Part shown: positions 22,444 to 35,381 of the stretch, one piece after another
How positions within the stretch are numbered: position 1 is the first letter of the stretch
How the letters are laid out: each line of letters begins with the position of its first letter
DNA from: Umbilicaria muhlenbergii
Lineage: Eukaryota; Ascomycota; Lecanoromycetes; Umbilicariales; Umbilicariaceae
Length of the DNA stretch: 64,000 bases
Assembly: GCA_000611775.1 (NCBI GenBank)
Contig: KK106987.1
Span: forward strand, 868,001 to 932,000
Reading direction: 5' to 3'
Notes under the pieces: generated by a model
Told to the model about the DNA's origin: nothing
Databases searched by the model: none
The model's input: the letters and a program-made list of their open reading frames with translations, nothing else
Position numbers and translations under genes: made by a program

Positions 22444-24237
22444 TTACGATGTCCCGCCTGCAGCTACAGGTATCGTCGCCTCTGTGGCTGCTTCTGCCTC
22501 CTCCTCGAGACGTTCTCTAGCCATATACCGGCTTTGATACCCTACATAGCTGACAAGTGCTAAGCCGACGACGAAGGCCATCAATAGCAAAATCACATCA
22601 ACAGGTACCGGATCCCCTCCGAAGACCTTATGTGTCAAAGCATCCAGGGCAGACTGCGAGAAGTTGAACATACCAGCAAGGCAGATGATCAGGCCGTATA
22701 CTTTACCGAAGGTATGGAATCCAAAGACTTTCGCGGTGTAGTCGCTTACTGCGGTATAATAGAGCGGGCGATAAACCACAAAGAGGGCAATATTGGCATA
22801 CGCTGCCCATAGATAGGGGAGCACACCAAGAACACCAATGATCGTGGCGATGATAACCAAAAGCCCAAGCGCGAATGGGGTGCTTGTATGATCCAACACG
22901 AGTCCCACGAACGGGATGGAGAGAACGCCCCCCAGAGGCAGCGCAACATCGAAGACATGATTCACATGCTCTGCTAGATCGTAGTTCCCGAGCAAGTGCT
23001 CGTACTGTGGTCGAATCGTTGCGACAAAGTAGTTGATCCTCGTCATCTGCACGACGGTGAACAGAGTAATAAGCCAGAACCATGGCGTTTTGATCTGCTG
23101 CAACGCCGACCGCCCATGGAGGGCTCCCCATATGCCGCTTTTTTGTTTCTTTTTCTCTTCTTTCTTCTGCTGCTTGTCCGCCCCTTTCCCAAGCAATGAC
23201 GTTATTTCAGAGACAACGCTTTCGCGACGCATCCGTCGCTCCTCACGGACGCGGCTGAGCTGTTCGTCATCACTGATATCAGCATCTGCGGGGTCAACGT
23301 CGTTTGCAGGGTTTTCGGCCTGGACAACCAGTTCCCCCACGGTCTTGTAAGATCTTGAGGGCATCAGGAAAATCTGTACTAGAAGGATGAAGACAGGCAC
23401 AATCAAATAAATCAAGAAGAACTTGTGGGTAGTAAATGTCCCATTCGAGGCAGTGTATATAAGGCGGAAGATCAGGAATAGTGCGCTGGCGGAATCGAAG
23501 GCACCAGTCAGTAAGGCAAGGATAAGGCCCGAATGGTTTGGGAAGGTGTTTGAAAGCTGAAAAGAGGATATGAAGACGAACGGCCCCCCAAGAGCAAGGA
23601 AGAGATAGCCGGGGATGTAGCCATCGAAGGGCAATTGAGGGGCGAAGACGAAGAGTAGAGCGCCGATGGCGAGCAATATGCTGCCGGTAATACCGCTCAC
23701 TCTAGGACCATACTTATCGAGAACGGTGCCAACAGGGAGAGCGCAGACATTCGTTGCAACAGCGGCAGTAGTGAACATGAGATTGAGCCTGTGAAGGTTC
23801 CGATCAATTCTGATTTGGATAATCCTTCACCAAGGTATGGATACCTTAACTCCTGCTCATAACACGTTTCTCCGCCTCTGTCTAACTCCTCTACAGTGCA
23901 TCGGTCCTTGTAGACCCCCTGTTTCACGAGTACGGGTTTTAGAGCTGCATATCCGAAGACAATGCCCGCCGCGAAAAGGCAATAGATGACTGCCACGGTG
24001 ACTTGCACTACATTCAAACTCCATTAGCATGTGAGCAGGAAGATAGGACACCTGGCCCGACTCACGTATCCTCTTGCTCTTCGAGACAACAAAAGCCCCG
24101 ACGGGCTCCTCCTGCGCTGCTGGTGGCACCCAGGACCCTACCGGATTGAAGCTCATTTTGCGGTGCTCTGATCGCGCGGGCGATGCACCGCGGACCTGCT
24201 CGTAGGAGCTCATGGAGCCCACCCTGTGCAAAGACAT
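22444..24237 (-). CDS. MFS carrier, Fmp42/SLC43-like
   Basis: Membrane carrier of 559 residues with about 12 hydrophobic helices, split 6+6 by a charged loop (about 250-310: DADISDDEQLSRVREERRM and a KKEEKKKQK run). Exons: 24237-24066, 24007-23845, 23788-22444. The second junction restores CYEQELRLNLMFTTAAVATN, and CALPVGTVLDKYGPR follows; this is the conserved family block I know from yeast Fmp42 (YMR221C) and the SLC43 amino-acid carriers. A Pro/Ser-rich cytosolic N-terminus of about 57 residues comes first. Substrate is not deducible; in yeast the protein is vacuolar. It lies in an ordinary minus-strand group with no obvious functional partner. Confidence 0.93.
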
Positions 24238-24869
24238 GACTGCAGAATTCCTTTAAGAAATGAAGGGCTATGGGGAGCTGTGTGGAAAGTGTTGGTATCT
24301 TAAACCAACCCCGCCCTAATGAAGTATTCGATGGAAAAGTGGGGTATCAGGGGTATGTACATTAACGCCGGCAAGATCGAGCATCTGACTGGTCATTTGC
24401 ATTCTGCATGAATGCGAACGAAGACCCGAGCTGTCCGCTCCCCTGCCGCCATGATAAAAATGCTGATAGGATGGTGATGAATGGACCACCCGTTCTTTGA
24501 CTATGACGCACTGTATCGCGGACAAAAAGCAGGAGAAGGATTCGCTTGCGCCCGGTCACGGCCAGCAAGCGCAGCCGAGACGTGAATAGGGCTGAGGAGT
24601 CCCAGCATGGTAACCGACCTCGCTAAAGCAACGGATCTGATTCACCGGTCGAGATACGCTATGGGCTCTCGCGGACCATTTATTGCGTGCTGGCAAGACC
24701 GCAGAGCTCAGGATGTGAACTGCGAATTGCACATATATAGCTTATCTCATCTGATACTGCCGTTCATATACACATGAATTACCCAACCTGAATCCAACCA
24801 TGCATATCATAAACATGGCCTCATATATTTCATCCGAGTGGTAAAAACGCCCATACCTATACCAGCCCT
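24238..24869. other. intergenic region
   Basis: Promoter of the MFS carrier and 3' region of the FYVE/RING gene. No gene, repeat or RNA gene recognised. Confidence 0.5.
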
Positions 24870-27126
24870 CTAAAGCCCGCCCTGATGAACCGGACAAGCA
24901 CCTGCGCCCTTGGTGTCCCACCACTGTCGTATACACGCCTAATCGACCTCCAGTCAGCCACTGAATCTTCGCCTCTTCGTTCACCTATGGCAGGAGAAGG
25001 TCAAACGTACCTTGTGGAATTTACACAAGCACTCCAACCTCCCCATCTCATCCCCGACCGCAAACTCTTCGAAACAGATCACGCATTCTTGACCGCCCTC
25101 TCCATCCTCACCGACGCAATCCTTCTCGCTGGCATGGTAAACAACCATGCCTGCCGCACGCCGCCTCGGCATCACCCCGGGTGCCAAGCCTGAACCAGCG
25201 GCCTCGGGGCGAGTGGATGAAGATATCGCACCCGCCTGCGACGGCGTGGCTGCGCTGGCAGATATTGCCGCCGCAGTCGCCAGTGCTGGAGGTGGGTGCG
25301 ACGTCCTCGGCGTGGAGCTCAAGAAGTGTGACTCAATGCAAGACGCAACGTGCGCTTCACGGGCCGTCTCCGAACCGTCCGCACCCTTGGGGGGAAGAGC
25401 GCAATGACAGATTGGGCACTCATCTTCTTCTCGAAGTTGCGGCTGGGGGAGAGCCCGCTGCGGCGGCGGGGTGCTGATGTCTAGCATTGAGCGGTAGCGC
25501 GGGTTTGAAGGCATGCTGCTGGTGGAGACATGGTGGCGGTGGCGGGGTGGAGGAGTGGCTCCAGAAACATGGTGCTGTGACGAAATTAGGCTGGGAGACG
25601 TCCTTCGTCCTTGAGAACCTACGTTGTGTGTGGAAGGTCCCACCATCGAACTGTCCATGGAAGAGTACCGTGGTGGAAACGGAAATGCTCCTGAGGGTTG
25701 AACGGCTTGACTATGCCGCCGATTCCCTGCCGGAGTCGCAGCAATTGTCCCGTCGACGCCAGGTCGCACCGCTGGATAGTTGTTATAATTGAGCGGATCA
25801 AACTGTTTTGGCTCCTGTCAGTAGTGCTTCTGAAAATGCTTAAGTGGCCAAACTTACGGTGAGACCCCTTCCTCGTTGCCGTAGTAGGAACTCCTCAAGA
25901 CCTTCATACCGGCCCGGTACGAGAGACTGATCCATCGGCTTCTGAGCCCCATTGATTTCGTGGCGTATGGTACTACCTTGCCGATAAGCATCGCCCAGCT
26001 CGCCCAGCTGGCCTGATGATGATGGGGTGACAGGTACCACCGCAGGCTGCGTTTGGGACAGAAGGGCACGAGCTCCTGGGAGAGGTGGTACAGGTGGAGG
26101 CCTCACCGGAAAGCCATCTGGTCTAGAAAAGGAACTGAAACCGTGTTGCGCAGGGGAAGGGTATGCGGGCGGTGGTAAAGGATTCGGATCTGGCACACAA
26201 GGGTTGCATAGGCGGACTTCCTGACCACCACCGAGGGCAGGATCAAGGTGATAATCCTGACTTCGTGGTCTGCCCTCGCCGCGCAAGCCGAGCCTCGGCG
26301 GTGAAAGGTCCTCGCTGTCGTCTCCTGTAAGAGTGAGGATATTGCTGTTAGCGGATCCCGGAGCAAATTCAGTTGGAGGATGTACAATGAACTGCCGTGG
26401 GATAGTGATTCGATGAGGCGAGCAGTTCGCGCAGACAACTCTTCCGCACTTCCTACAATGATGTTTCCGGTACCAGAAGCTGAAAATGGTGCCACATATG
26501 GGACACTTCGAAACTTCCGCATCTGGCTGCCACCTCGGAAGTACAATCTCCCTGTTACGGCGCTCTTGCACATCAGCCATACTAGGCGGGTGGTACGGCA
26601 GCCTTTCTATACTGCCTGTACTATTATGATTCCCTGTAGGTCGGCGAGGTCTTGCGAGGAGGGCACCACTCTGCGTTGGCGAGAAATTCTGCGGAATCCG
26701 CGCATTCGCAGCCTGCCCGGACGAGATGGTACTAGCTGATCTTCTCCGAGCAAAGTCAGCATGTTGCATTGTCATCCTCCTTCTCCTGTCAGCAGCCACC
26801 ATCGCCGCCCTTTTCGTAGCAGTGTGAGCCCACTCTGGTGTTGCCTGTCCGTTACTTGGAGATTCCCGCAGAAAATCCATCCAAGTTTCGCCCTCGCTCG
26901 TGGGGTTTCCTCCCATCATATGTCGACGCGGAGTAGACACTACGGCTAGCATATCTCCCTCGCTATGACCCCTTCTTAATGTATCGGGGCCTTGGCCATC
27001 AAATGTACCACTATCATCTGTGGCCTCCTCACTCGTATCCTTGCTCAACGTAGTTTGCTGGTCAGAGGACGCACTGTTCGAGTTTGAGAGTCCGGAAGGT
27101 CCGGAAGGTGTAGAAGGAGGGTCCAT
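24870..27126 (-). CDS. PIB1: FYVE and RING-H2 E3 ubiquitin ligase, Pib1-like
   Basis: Endosomal/vacuolar ubiquitin ligase that binds PI3P; 709 residues, larger than yeast Pib1. Exons: 27126-25858, 25802-25011, 24938-24870; the 69-base last exon supplies the second half of the RING. The FYVE domain starts at W199xxD202, with zinc Cys at 208, 211, 224, 227, 232 and 235 and the PI3P motif RKHHCRKCG (220-228); the last pair (LCNPC) follows an insertion of about 70 residues. The C-terminal RING-H2 reads CVICFEEF...CLCKFHKACIRQWW...CPVH. Between them is a third Cys/His group (CPIC...HVASCIESH) resembling a C2HC knuckle. Ser/Pro-rich linkers separate the domains. Domain order FYVE then terminal RING defines the Pib1 type; confident. 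Confidence 0.92.
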
Positions 27127-28180
27127 GTGATAATTAAAGGCCAATCTTGGCCGTTTATATTGGCGTTCGCCAAGCGCGGTTTGGTTGTAGTTTTCTATAT
27201 GAGGGGGTCGGCGGTTCTCCAGGATGTTTGCGTGAGGGCGACAGTGCCGAGAGCCCTTGAATACGATTGCTATGACCGAAGATCCTTGAGCCGAGGGCGG
27301 GTTCGAGTCGTTGGGGAAGCTTGAGCTCGCGGCCAGCTGCAGGATATAGTCGCGTGCTTGCTATCGCCCTCTCGTGTGCGGTTCGGCGCAGTCCTCGGTG
27401 CGTGAATAGGCTTAGTATGGTCTGCAAGCTTTACCAAAGCCTCAGGACGCTGAGCATGGAAGCTTCACCGATATAGACACGACTTTTAGATAGTACCGGT
27501 GAGCATTGACGTTGGTTGGATCAGTGTTACGATTATAGTCGGGTGTGACGCTGGCGTCTAAGGTAGGTGGCCATGAGAAATCTTTACGCTAGAAGTACTT
27601 AGGCAATAAGGCAACCACAAATCGAGCGTCTCGATCTTAGCAAGAACAAATGAACAGGAACAATATTCGTCCTATGCTGTTCCGTCGTATCGTAAACCTT
27701 GGATGCTGCTGTGACTGCGTACGCGAGCGCTCCCTCCCAAGAGACTTTGCTGCCAGGTGAGATCATGTTTTCAGTCTATCGGGATTTGCATTTGCTCATT
27801 GGTACCAGACAAGTTTGAAGTATCGCACAACGAATGTTGCTGCTCATTAAGATATATACCAGAAGTAAAGCCATTTGTGCTTGCCCCCTCTCCACACAGC
27901 CAAACCGATCCAGCATTATTGTACAATGGAATATCTGCAAGTGCTGTAGCTAACGTAACAAACAACGGCAACGCAATGCCGTGATTCTGCACTATACCTA
28001 ACTCCGTGCCCTATAGTCGCTATGCCTGCAAAATCCTGTCTCTAAGCACATATGTGTCCACGATTGCCACCGTCCACAGATCCAACGCCAAGATCGTTTC
28101 GAGAAGCAATGAGATTCGTCTCGATGGGAATTATGTATGGAAGATTATGATGAGCTAAAAGCGAATGGATAAAGATGAGA
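27127..28180. other. intergenic region, with a possible small secreted-peptide exon
   Basis: Contains the promoter of the FYVE/RING gene and the 3' region of the TRP-like gene. At 27771-27992 (minus strand) an open frame without ATG reads like a cleaved secretion signal followed by a Cys-containing, Asn/Ser/Thr-rich peptide; see the findings. No other gene is supported. Confidence 0.45.
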
Positions 28181-31100
28181 CTACCGCGGCATAGGTCTCG
28201 TATCGGGGCTCAAGCTTCGCCGATTAGGATCGTCTACCAACTCGGCGGTTGACCCAAGAAAGGACGCATCATCAGGGCTAGCTGTATGGATGTTATCGCT
28301 GGCTCGGTGCTGCTGTACGTAGCCCATGCTTGATGGTCGGTCGTTTCGAGTATCTGGAGCAAGTGACCCAAGCGCTGATGATGAATGTCTATTCCGACCT
28401 GCCGCTTGGCCAACGTCCTCGTCACCTAAAGAATGGAGCGTGCTAGACGTTGTAGATTCTGCGGTCGACAAGCGAGTCGTCCCAGCTGCGCTACTTTTCG
28501 CTCCAAAGGGCAGCCGGCTGGTGGTACTGTTCGAAGGGTGCAACTGCTGGCGCGGCAGAGAATCGGGGTTGTAGAGTCTTCCGTTTGGTTGTGGCGAAGA
28601 CGGCGGGGATGGCGCTATTGCGGATAGCCTTGGCGCTGGATCGGTTAGATCAATTTTGCCATGCGAGGAACTCCGCCTTGAGCTCTTTCGTGGGACAGTG
28701 GGAGGTCTTGATCGAGTGTTACGGGTACTGCCTCGCGATGGACGCGAGCTGGCTTTAGACACGATACGGCTTGGGAGTTCAATGCCGCCTACAGGATCAA
28801 TGTCTGGCAGAGAAGGAGGAAACTGTGAGATCTGGCTGACGCGATTTTGATGTTCTCCGTCGGATTCGTACGCATCTTCCTCACTGGTCACTGTCTCTTC
28901 CTCGGGCATGTGCCGCGTACCTCCACCCACCGCATCACCTTCATCACTGAGATCCAGATCGCGAGCAACTTCAACAGGTGGTTCGTCGGTGTATGGTACA
29001 TCAAGGCCAATAGCTTGTGCCGGCGATCGTGGGCCGAGCTGAGGTACTCTTGAGCTTCTGACGACCTCGAAGCCCTTGCCCTTGTCTTTGGTCTTTCCCC
29101 CGAAGAGACTCTTCATCCATCCAGTCGCTGAAGAGACGGGACCAGTGGGGTCCGCAGGGCCTGTCTTCAGCCGTCGAGTTGGAAGATTCGATAACGCCGG
29201 ACCTCGAAATCCGTGATAGTAGAAGTCTACTTCTCGGATCGCATAATCGGTCTTTGAACGTCGCGGATCCTCAACATTTAGATCCGATTGATCTCGCATT
29301 CCCCCTATGTGAGCTGGTAGAGGAGTCGCTCGCCCGGATGTTGATGGCCCTTCCCCTGCATCGGGGGAGCTCTCTTGTTCTGGGCTGTGCTGGCTCCATC
29401 TCTTGTTCGCCCAATCGGCGCTAGCCCAGGAACCTTGACTGCGGGCACCCGGGGAGTAAGCATCGACAGTCGGCCGCCTCGCTCTTGGTGGACGGTAGTA
29501 CGGGTCCGCGGCCTCGGCGCTCTTCAAGTTGACTATGCCTCCCCGAGGCGATGCTTCCCGACCACTTTGACTCGCACCAGGAGCATAAGAGAAAGCGCTT
29601 GCTTCCCCCGGGGTGCTGGGAGTGCGCGGTCCGCCGCCACTATTACGATGGTGATGTCCAGTACCAACACTTGTTGACTCCAAACCTACGCTTGTCCGGC
29701 CAGAGCTAGCCCCTTGCCTGTTTAGGAGCACAGCTGAACTAGCAGACATACTCCGTGACCTCCCATCACTGAGCTGAGCCGACTTCTGGCTGCCTTCTGG
29801 GCCTAGAATGGCCGCATCAGACGCGAGACTGTTCCGTGCTCTCCCTGCGCGGCGAGGGTTTCTCCGTGAGAGCTGGCGCATGCCGAATACCTAGAAATAA
29901 GACGAGAGTCAGCCCATGACGACATTATACCATTGTGATCATTCACTCGCAAAGCACATTGCAGTAGTAACAAGAAAGACAAACCTTAGCGAGACCGCCC
30001 CGAGCTGCACCGCCCTGAACACCTTCTTCTCCACCGGCGCCCGCGAGCCTGGCGGCCACTTCGATAACTGTTTGTATTGCGTTGAGGAAAAACCCAAACA
30101 CCAACACAATGGCGTGCATCAGAAGTATAACGTAGCCTATCCAGCCCTTGGTCCCTTCCGTGACACCAAGTGAAGGCACAAAAGCTACACTTAGGAGGAT
30201 CGTGAGGAGTCTGACGACTGCGAAGAAGGTGTGATACAGATTCATCGACGTCGGGGAAGAGAAAGGTCGGAACGCGTTTAGTGTCAGGATAAGTATCACT
30301 TCGCAAATGGCCAGGAGCACTAGCTGAGCAGTCCCAGATGGTTGGACAGCGCCAATCGCAACGCCCCGAACGAAGGTCAACATGACCGGGACAAGAGCGA
30401 ACGTCGCAGCGTTATCCGAGTAGGTGTTGTACAAAGGTCCATACAAGAGCACCGTCGGAAGGTCGTCGAAAAGGTAGGATCGGGGTCTTGTAGACGCAAC
30501 CAGCCAAAGGAGCCAGGCCGCAAATCCAATAAGTGCAACAATCAGCAGGGCTGCAAACACCACAGTCGACGCTGGTGACCTCGTCGCGACCACGAGCTGA
30601 AACATGGAGAGCGCCACAATTGGCAGGAGGAAGTAGTTGAAAACTATTCTAATGGCGTTCCCAATTGTGAAAGGCATGTTCTTGGCTCGAAGATCTTCCT
30701 CCGTTGTGTGGGTCATGTGTCGATAGCCCCAGCGGCAGAGGAATCCAATTTGTGTAATGACAACGACAGCTGCGAGAATGGCAAGCAGCCATATCACCAT
30801 ACCGGCCCAGATATCTTCCTCGGCAGTCATCCCCACCAGTTGACTCGTGCGATTCAAGCCATAACTGCCGCTATACATGTAAATACCATCCACAAGGCTT
30901 GTGGTGCCCTTGCCGTGACTGACAAAGCTCTCGTTAAACATCAAGGCGGACCAGCTGACTTGGCTCACTACCGGCTGGTAGAAACCAGGGTAATTGAGGC
31001 TTAAAGACCCAGTGAGGATGATAAACTGGATATAGTGCAGACAGTCACCAAAGCCGGGGGTGACTAGTCTAAGCAGATCGGCATCTCTGCCGTAGTTGCT

Positions 31101-31881
31101 GCTCCATCGAAAGATGTCGGTTGAACCACATAGACTATATATTCCCGCAAAGGCGGTGGCGAACCCGACCATGATTAAAACCACCAAAGGCAGATACCTC
31201 AGGCAGTTGCTGATCGTGCTGCCAAGATCTGGGGTGACCGTAGCTATGACGCACGCTAGGGTACTTTTGCTAGGATCTCCAGATATGACCCGTGATGTGG
31301 CACTAATAGAAGTGAAAGCATACGAAGAATATAGGTCATGGGTCACAGAATAGGCTGGTAGCTCCGACGTGCTCCTACGGACCAATGTCAGCCGCCTGAG
31401 TTGAGGTCATGAAGAAGTTGCATATATTCAGGGTGACTCACGCATTGGGTGTAAAGACTGGCGCTAGAGGGAACTGCCCTTGTAGTGTAGTGTTGGCAAA
31501 TCTTGTGGCCCCAAGGGTGTATGGTGTATAGCTGAGGACGTTGAAGCTGGCAAATAATGTGGATGCCAAGTTATTGGCTGGGCTCACGTCCAGTATCTTA
31601 CCAACCGTCTCACTCTGATTTGTCCAATACTGCGTGTCATTCCACGCTGGAAGTGGTGCTGATGGTGTGGGGTTCGCTGAGCCCGAAACATTGCCATACA
31701 CGGTAACATTGAGGTTGTGACTCGCAGCAGTGGTGTTGAACGTGGCGTAGACGTATAACGGTATAAACTGGAGCTGAACGGGGTTGGAGTTGATGATACT
31801 CGGAGCCAGGCAATTGTCGAAGTCGATGAACGCTGCGGTGCTGTGATCGAAAAGCAGGCTCAGCGCCAAGATCACGAGCAT
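28181..31881 (-). CDS. TRP-like/Pkd2-type ion channel with ML-like N-terminal domain
   Basis: Plasma- or internal-membrane protein of 1179 residues in the fungal TRP-like family (Flc/Pkd2 relatives). Exons: 31881-31442, 31374-29985, 29890-28181, all in frame. A signal peptide (MLVILALSLLF..STAA) is followed by a luminal ML-like lipid-binding domain of about 150 residues with several N-glycosylation sequons (NTT, NVT, NVS, NQS), then about nine transmembrane helices (residues about 190-600, for example LPLVVLIMVGFATAFAGIY, VILILTLNAFRPFSSP). A cytosolic tail of about 570 residues is rich in Ser, Arg and Pro. The start at 31881 is chosen because it opens directly on the signal peptide; an in-frame ATG at 32184 would bury it. 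Family members affect calcium, cell wall and flavin handling; the exact role is not deducible. Confidence 0.87.
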
Positions 31882-33650
31882 GGTGTGTTGCCAGAAGTAG
31901 GCCGGACGTGTCTGTATCTGCCGGTGCTGCTCCGTCGAATAACTTGCTCGCAGCCTAGATCCCACGTTCTCGCTCCGCCAGTGCTGAGAAACCCAGGTCC
32001 CCCACCATTGTCCCAGGGCCAATGTAAGAGCTGTAGGGCACCTAATACCAGTATCCCAGGGGCGCGTCTCCTGACTTCCCATCAAAGAGAAGCGTGACCA
32101 TCCGTTCCATGCGGCCTTGGTATCCATTGTATTCAATCCTCCATCGGTGACGAAAGGCTGAGGGGCACCCCAAATCCCATTCACTGCCTAGGCAGCCTAG
32201 CGCGATATGGTACTCAGGTATGTCGGCTCGTTTCCCTTGACGAGGCCAGAAGGAAGGAGATAGCAATTGCTGACGCGAACGCTAGCAGAGGAATCGAATG
32301 GCCTTTTCGCGCAATGTCGACTTCGAAAGTGGGACGAAGGCCGGATCAGTGGAGTTGATTGCCGCCCTTAGCGATATCCGCCGAGGCTGGGCACATTCAA
32401 CAGCGCTGATGGGCCGGACAGGATGCTCCTGGAAGAACGAACGGCCGTCAGTCGTGATAGTTGTTGTCGGCAGTATGGTGGTGACCAAGCTCATCAGCAT
32501 CGGAGATATTACGGAGTGCTTTGGTGACGCCTCTCGTCAAAAATTTAGGCCTGGAAATTGAGTTGCTCTAATCTGCATTTAGCATGGACAAACCCCGGAG
32601 AAGAGCATCCCGGGAAAACATCGATTGTTTAAGTTGTGATGTGGCCTGGTGCGTGGGCTGGTAGGCTGGTAGGCTACCGGTCTCCTAGCGACTCTATGCG
32701 AAGGTCGCCCGGGTGGCTCTTGAAGTGGGCACTATCACTCTATCTCTATTTATTGTTGGACGATCACGATCGGCAGACAGGAGGAACAGAAAGCTTGACG
32801 AATAGCTCGTTTCGCGTGGGAGCTGGGGCGTGGCACAGGTTTTCCATTATCGTAGCCAAACATGAATACCCATAGTCCATAATTCCCCGACAAATACCAT
32901 TGCCCTCATGGAATCATGATGCTGGGCACCAGGCGAGTAAGGCAGGATCTTACATGGACGGGTTACGGGTACGCTATCGGAATGTTGACACCCTCGACGC
33001 CCAGGGATACGACCGAGTGCAGGCACAGCCTCACTGCGAACGCCAACAGTCTCGTCTGCTGAGCTATTAATACCATCTGGTTCGTATGGAAGATGGAGGG
33101 GGTTCCCCATGACAACGATCATGTCCGTCAACCTCAGCCCGCCAGGGAAGATTCCCCACACTGGAATCCGAAGGCCCACTGTCCATCGACCACGTCCTCG
33201 TCGCTCGGGAAGTGGTGCAGATTTCCACGCCAGCTGTTATACTTAGATCAGCCTCGGTTGACCCCACAACATACCTCGTTCTTTTCTCTATCCAGGCCTC
33301 GAGGTTATCACATGGTTAGCCATCGTCGATGGCCCCACCGCTGCATTGCTGAAAACTGGCGCGACGGAATCGTCGTTTAAAACGCTGTTTCTTCGTTGCG
33401 CTAACTTTGCGATTAAAATGCCCAAGGCCTATGGTCGCAGAGAGAAACAAGAACGATTTACATGGTAGACTAGCGGCATATTTTACGAACATCAAGCCCA
33501 ATCCCCTGGGAACATGTACAAGCACCTTTCCCATCGTCGTGCGCCAAAACACCGAATACCTATAGCGAAAGGTAGATTCCCTGCAAATCCTCGCCAGAAA
33601 CGCTTTGAAGCATTGAAGAAGGATAAGCGTGCTGAATAATGGCTTGTGCC
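31882..33650. other. intergenic region
   Basis: Promoter side of the TRP-like gene and 3' region of the mannosyltransferase; 1.77 kb without a supported gene. Short open frames on both strands have no start context, introns or family signature. Confidence 0.5.
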
Positions 33651-35381
33651 TTATGCAATCTCCAGACATGGCTCTGCTTCCAGACCCAGCGCTGCTGCAA
33701 CCTTGCCAACCTTAAACTGGAAGCCAAATGCTTTCTTCATGTAGTCACGTGTCCGGTGACAGAGCCCATCATCCCTCCAAGCACTCCTGCATGCGGTACG
33801 CTCCATACTCTTCCAGATGAGGGGTTCTGGATCTATGGAGACATCGTCTATTTTGGCGAGGATCCTCCGCCCTTGGCGCAGATGTGGGTTGATCGTTGCG
33901 CCAGGGTTTTCCACGTACCCTCGGTGAGGGTCGTCGGCAGTGGGGTAACATCCGGTGCATAAATAGTCCATGATGCTCCATTTGTAGATGTTGGCATGAA
34001 GGAACATTGGCTCGAACGCTGTTTCATCCATGGGACTAGCCTGGAGCATTGCTATTCCCTGCACGGTGCCGTTGACGAAAGCGGTCTTGACACGATGCGG
34101 AACCTTGTAAAAAGGCTCGCCAAGAGCTTGCAGAGCAGTAGGAAACGTATCTTTATCTCCCCACCCCGCATGACCTTGAGAAAACAGCGTCCAGTAGTAC
34201 TGTGGCCCGTAGTAGTTATAGTAGGCAGCTAAGCAGAGAGACTATCAGGGTAACGGTCAGCATGAATCATTGATCATTCAGATATCTGCCGGTAAGGGGT
34301 CCGAACATACCCTCCAGTGTCTATGTTTGCTCCACAGGACCTGACCCGATTCGATAGTTATTTCCTCGTTCCCTGTCTGCGCTGCCTTGTCACTTGCGCC
34401 AGTGATATAGGGCGTCCATGGAGATGCAGAGTTCTTCCAGTAGTCTGGCCAAAGCACGGCGCCATTCTTCAAAAAAGCCTCCGAATCAAATAGTTTGTCC
34501 GGGTTCGTTACTGCTATGTTGTCGGCATCCAGAAAGAGGAATTCTTCGAAAGATGAAAACAGCATTGGGAAGATCTTGAATTGGTAGCCATGCTTTACCA
34601 GCGAGACATCCATATAGTCGCTCAACAATCGACATGCCATGCCCTCTTTTTTTAAACCATCGCACCATCCTTCCTTGACATCATTCTTGTCCTTCATCCA
34701 GACTTCAACGGGAAGAGTACTGCCCACTTCTCGGAGTACTCCTAAGCCGGTAGCGGCATACTCCGACCATTTACCGCCCGCCAGCGTTATGATGCCCCGG
34801 CCCGAATGCTGCTTTGAAGGGTAGTCTGGGAGGTTTAAAAGCAGGTGTTCATGAACCGCACGAGTTGCATTCGCATCGTGCTCGGAGATTTGAAGCCAGC
34901 TCTTGATCATCTCCCAATTGGCCTCGCCGCCGTTGACGTCCCATATCTTATGTGGTATTGACGCCGGTTGAGGTGGATGGGCGTCGAAGACCTTCTGGAG
35001 ATGCAGCCAACTTTGAGAGACCAGTGCGCGATCAAGTGGTCGGGGTCCGACAATGCCAGCATGATGCCACGACGGAGCGCACTCAAGAAGGCCAGAAGGC
35101 ACGGGAATGGAATACGGACCCAGCTGAGTTCGGAAAATGATGAGCAAGATGATCCAGATCAATAGAACTGCAGAATATCTTCGGGCTGAGCCTACTGACC
35201 TCGCATTAGCGGATCGGAATGAACATATTGGGGAGGGCGCCGAGGATGGCTTACCTTTGAGCAGCCGCGCAATGAATCTAGACATGGCCGACCTTGTGGC
35301 AGGAGGAGGGGGCAGTTTCTCGCGTGGTAGCGTTGCAGCCAACTCAGGATCAGAATGATCTGGCCGCCTGTAAGCATTCAT
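33651..35381 (-). CDS. GT71 (Mnn1/Mnn2-type) Golgi alpha-mannosyltransferase
   Basis: Type II Golgi enzyme transferring mannose from GDP-mannose to cell-wall mannan or glycoproteins; 533 residues. Exons: 35381-35255, 35194-34311, 34241-33651. A Pro-rich cytosolic tail precedes a single signal anchor at about 52-67 (AVLLIWIILLIIF). The catalytic domain contains GRGIITLAGGKWSEYA, LPVEVWMKDKND, the metal/nucleotide DxD-like FLDADN, and GAVLWPDYWKN; the third exon supplies YYNYYGPQYYWTLFSQG and GWGDKDTF, all GT71 landmarks. Intron 1 (35254-35195) is exactly 60 nt and without stops, so retained transcripts would stay in frame; GTAAGC donor and a CTAAT branch-like site support its removal. Whether it makes alpha-1,2 or alpha-1,3 linkages cannot be read from the sequence. 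Confidence 0.92.

Noticed and set aside
22630-23350. Plus-strand frames inside the MFS carrier gene
   Set aside because: Antisense shadows of membrane helices, rich in Leu/Phe or Arg; the minus strand has the conserved carrier.
31882-32184. In-frame 101-residue extension of the TRP-like channel
   Set aside because: It would place a clear signal peptide inside the protein; the start at 31881 opens directly on it.
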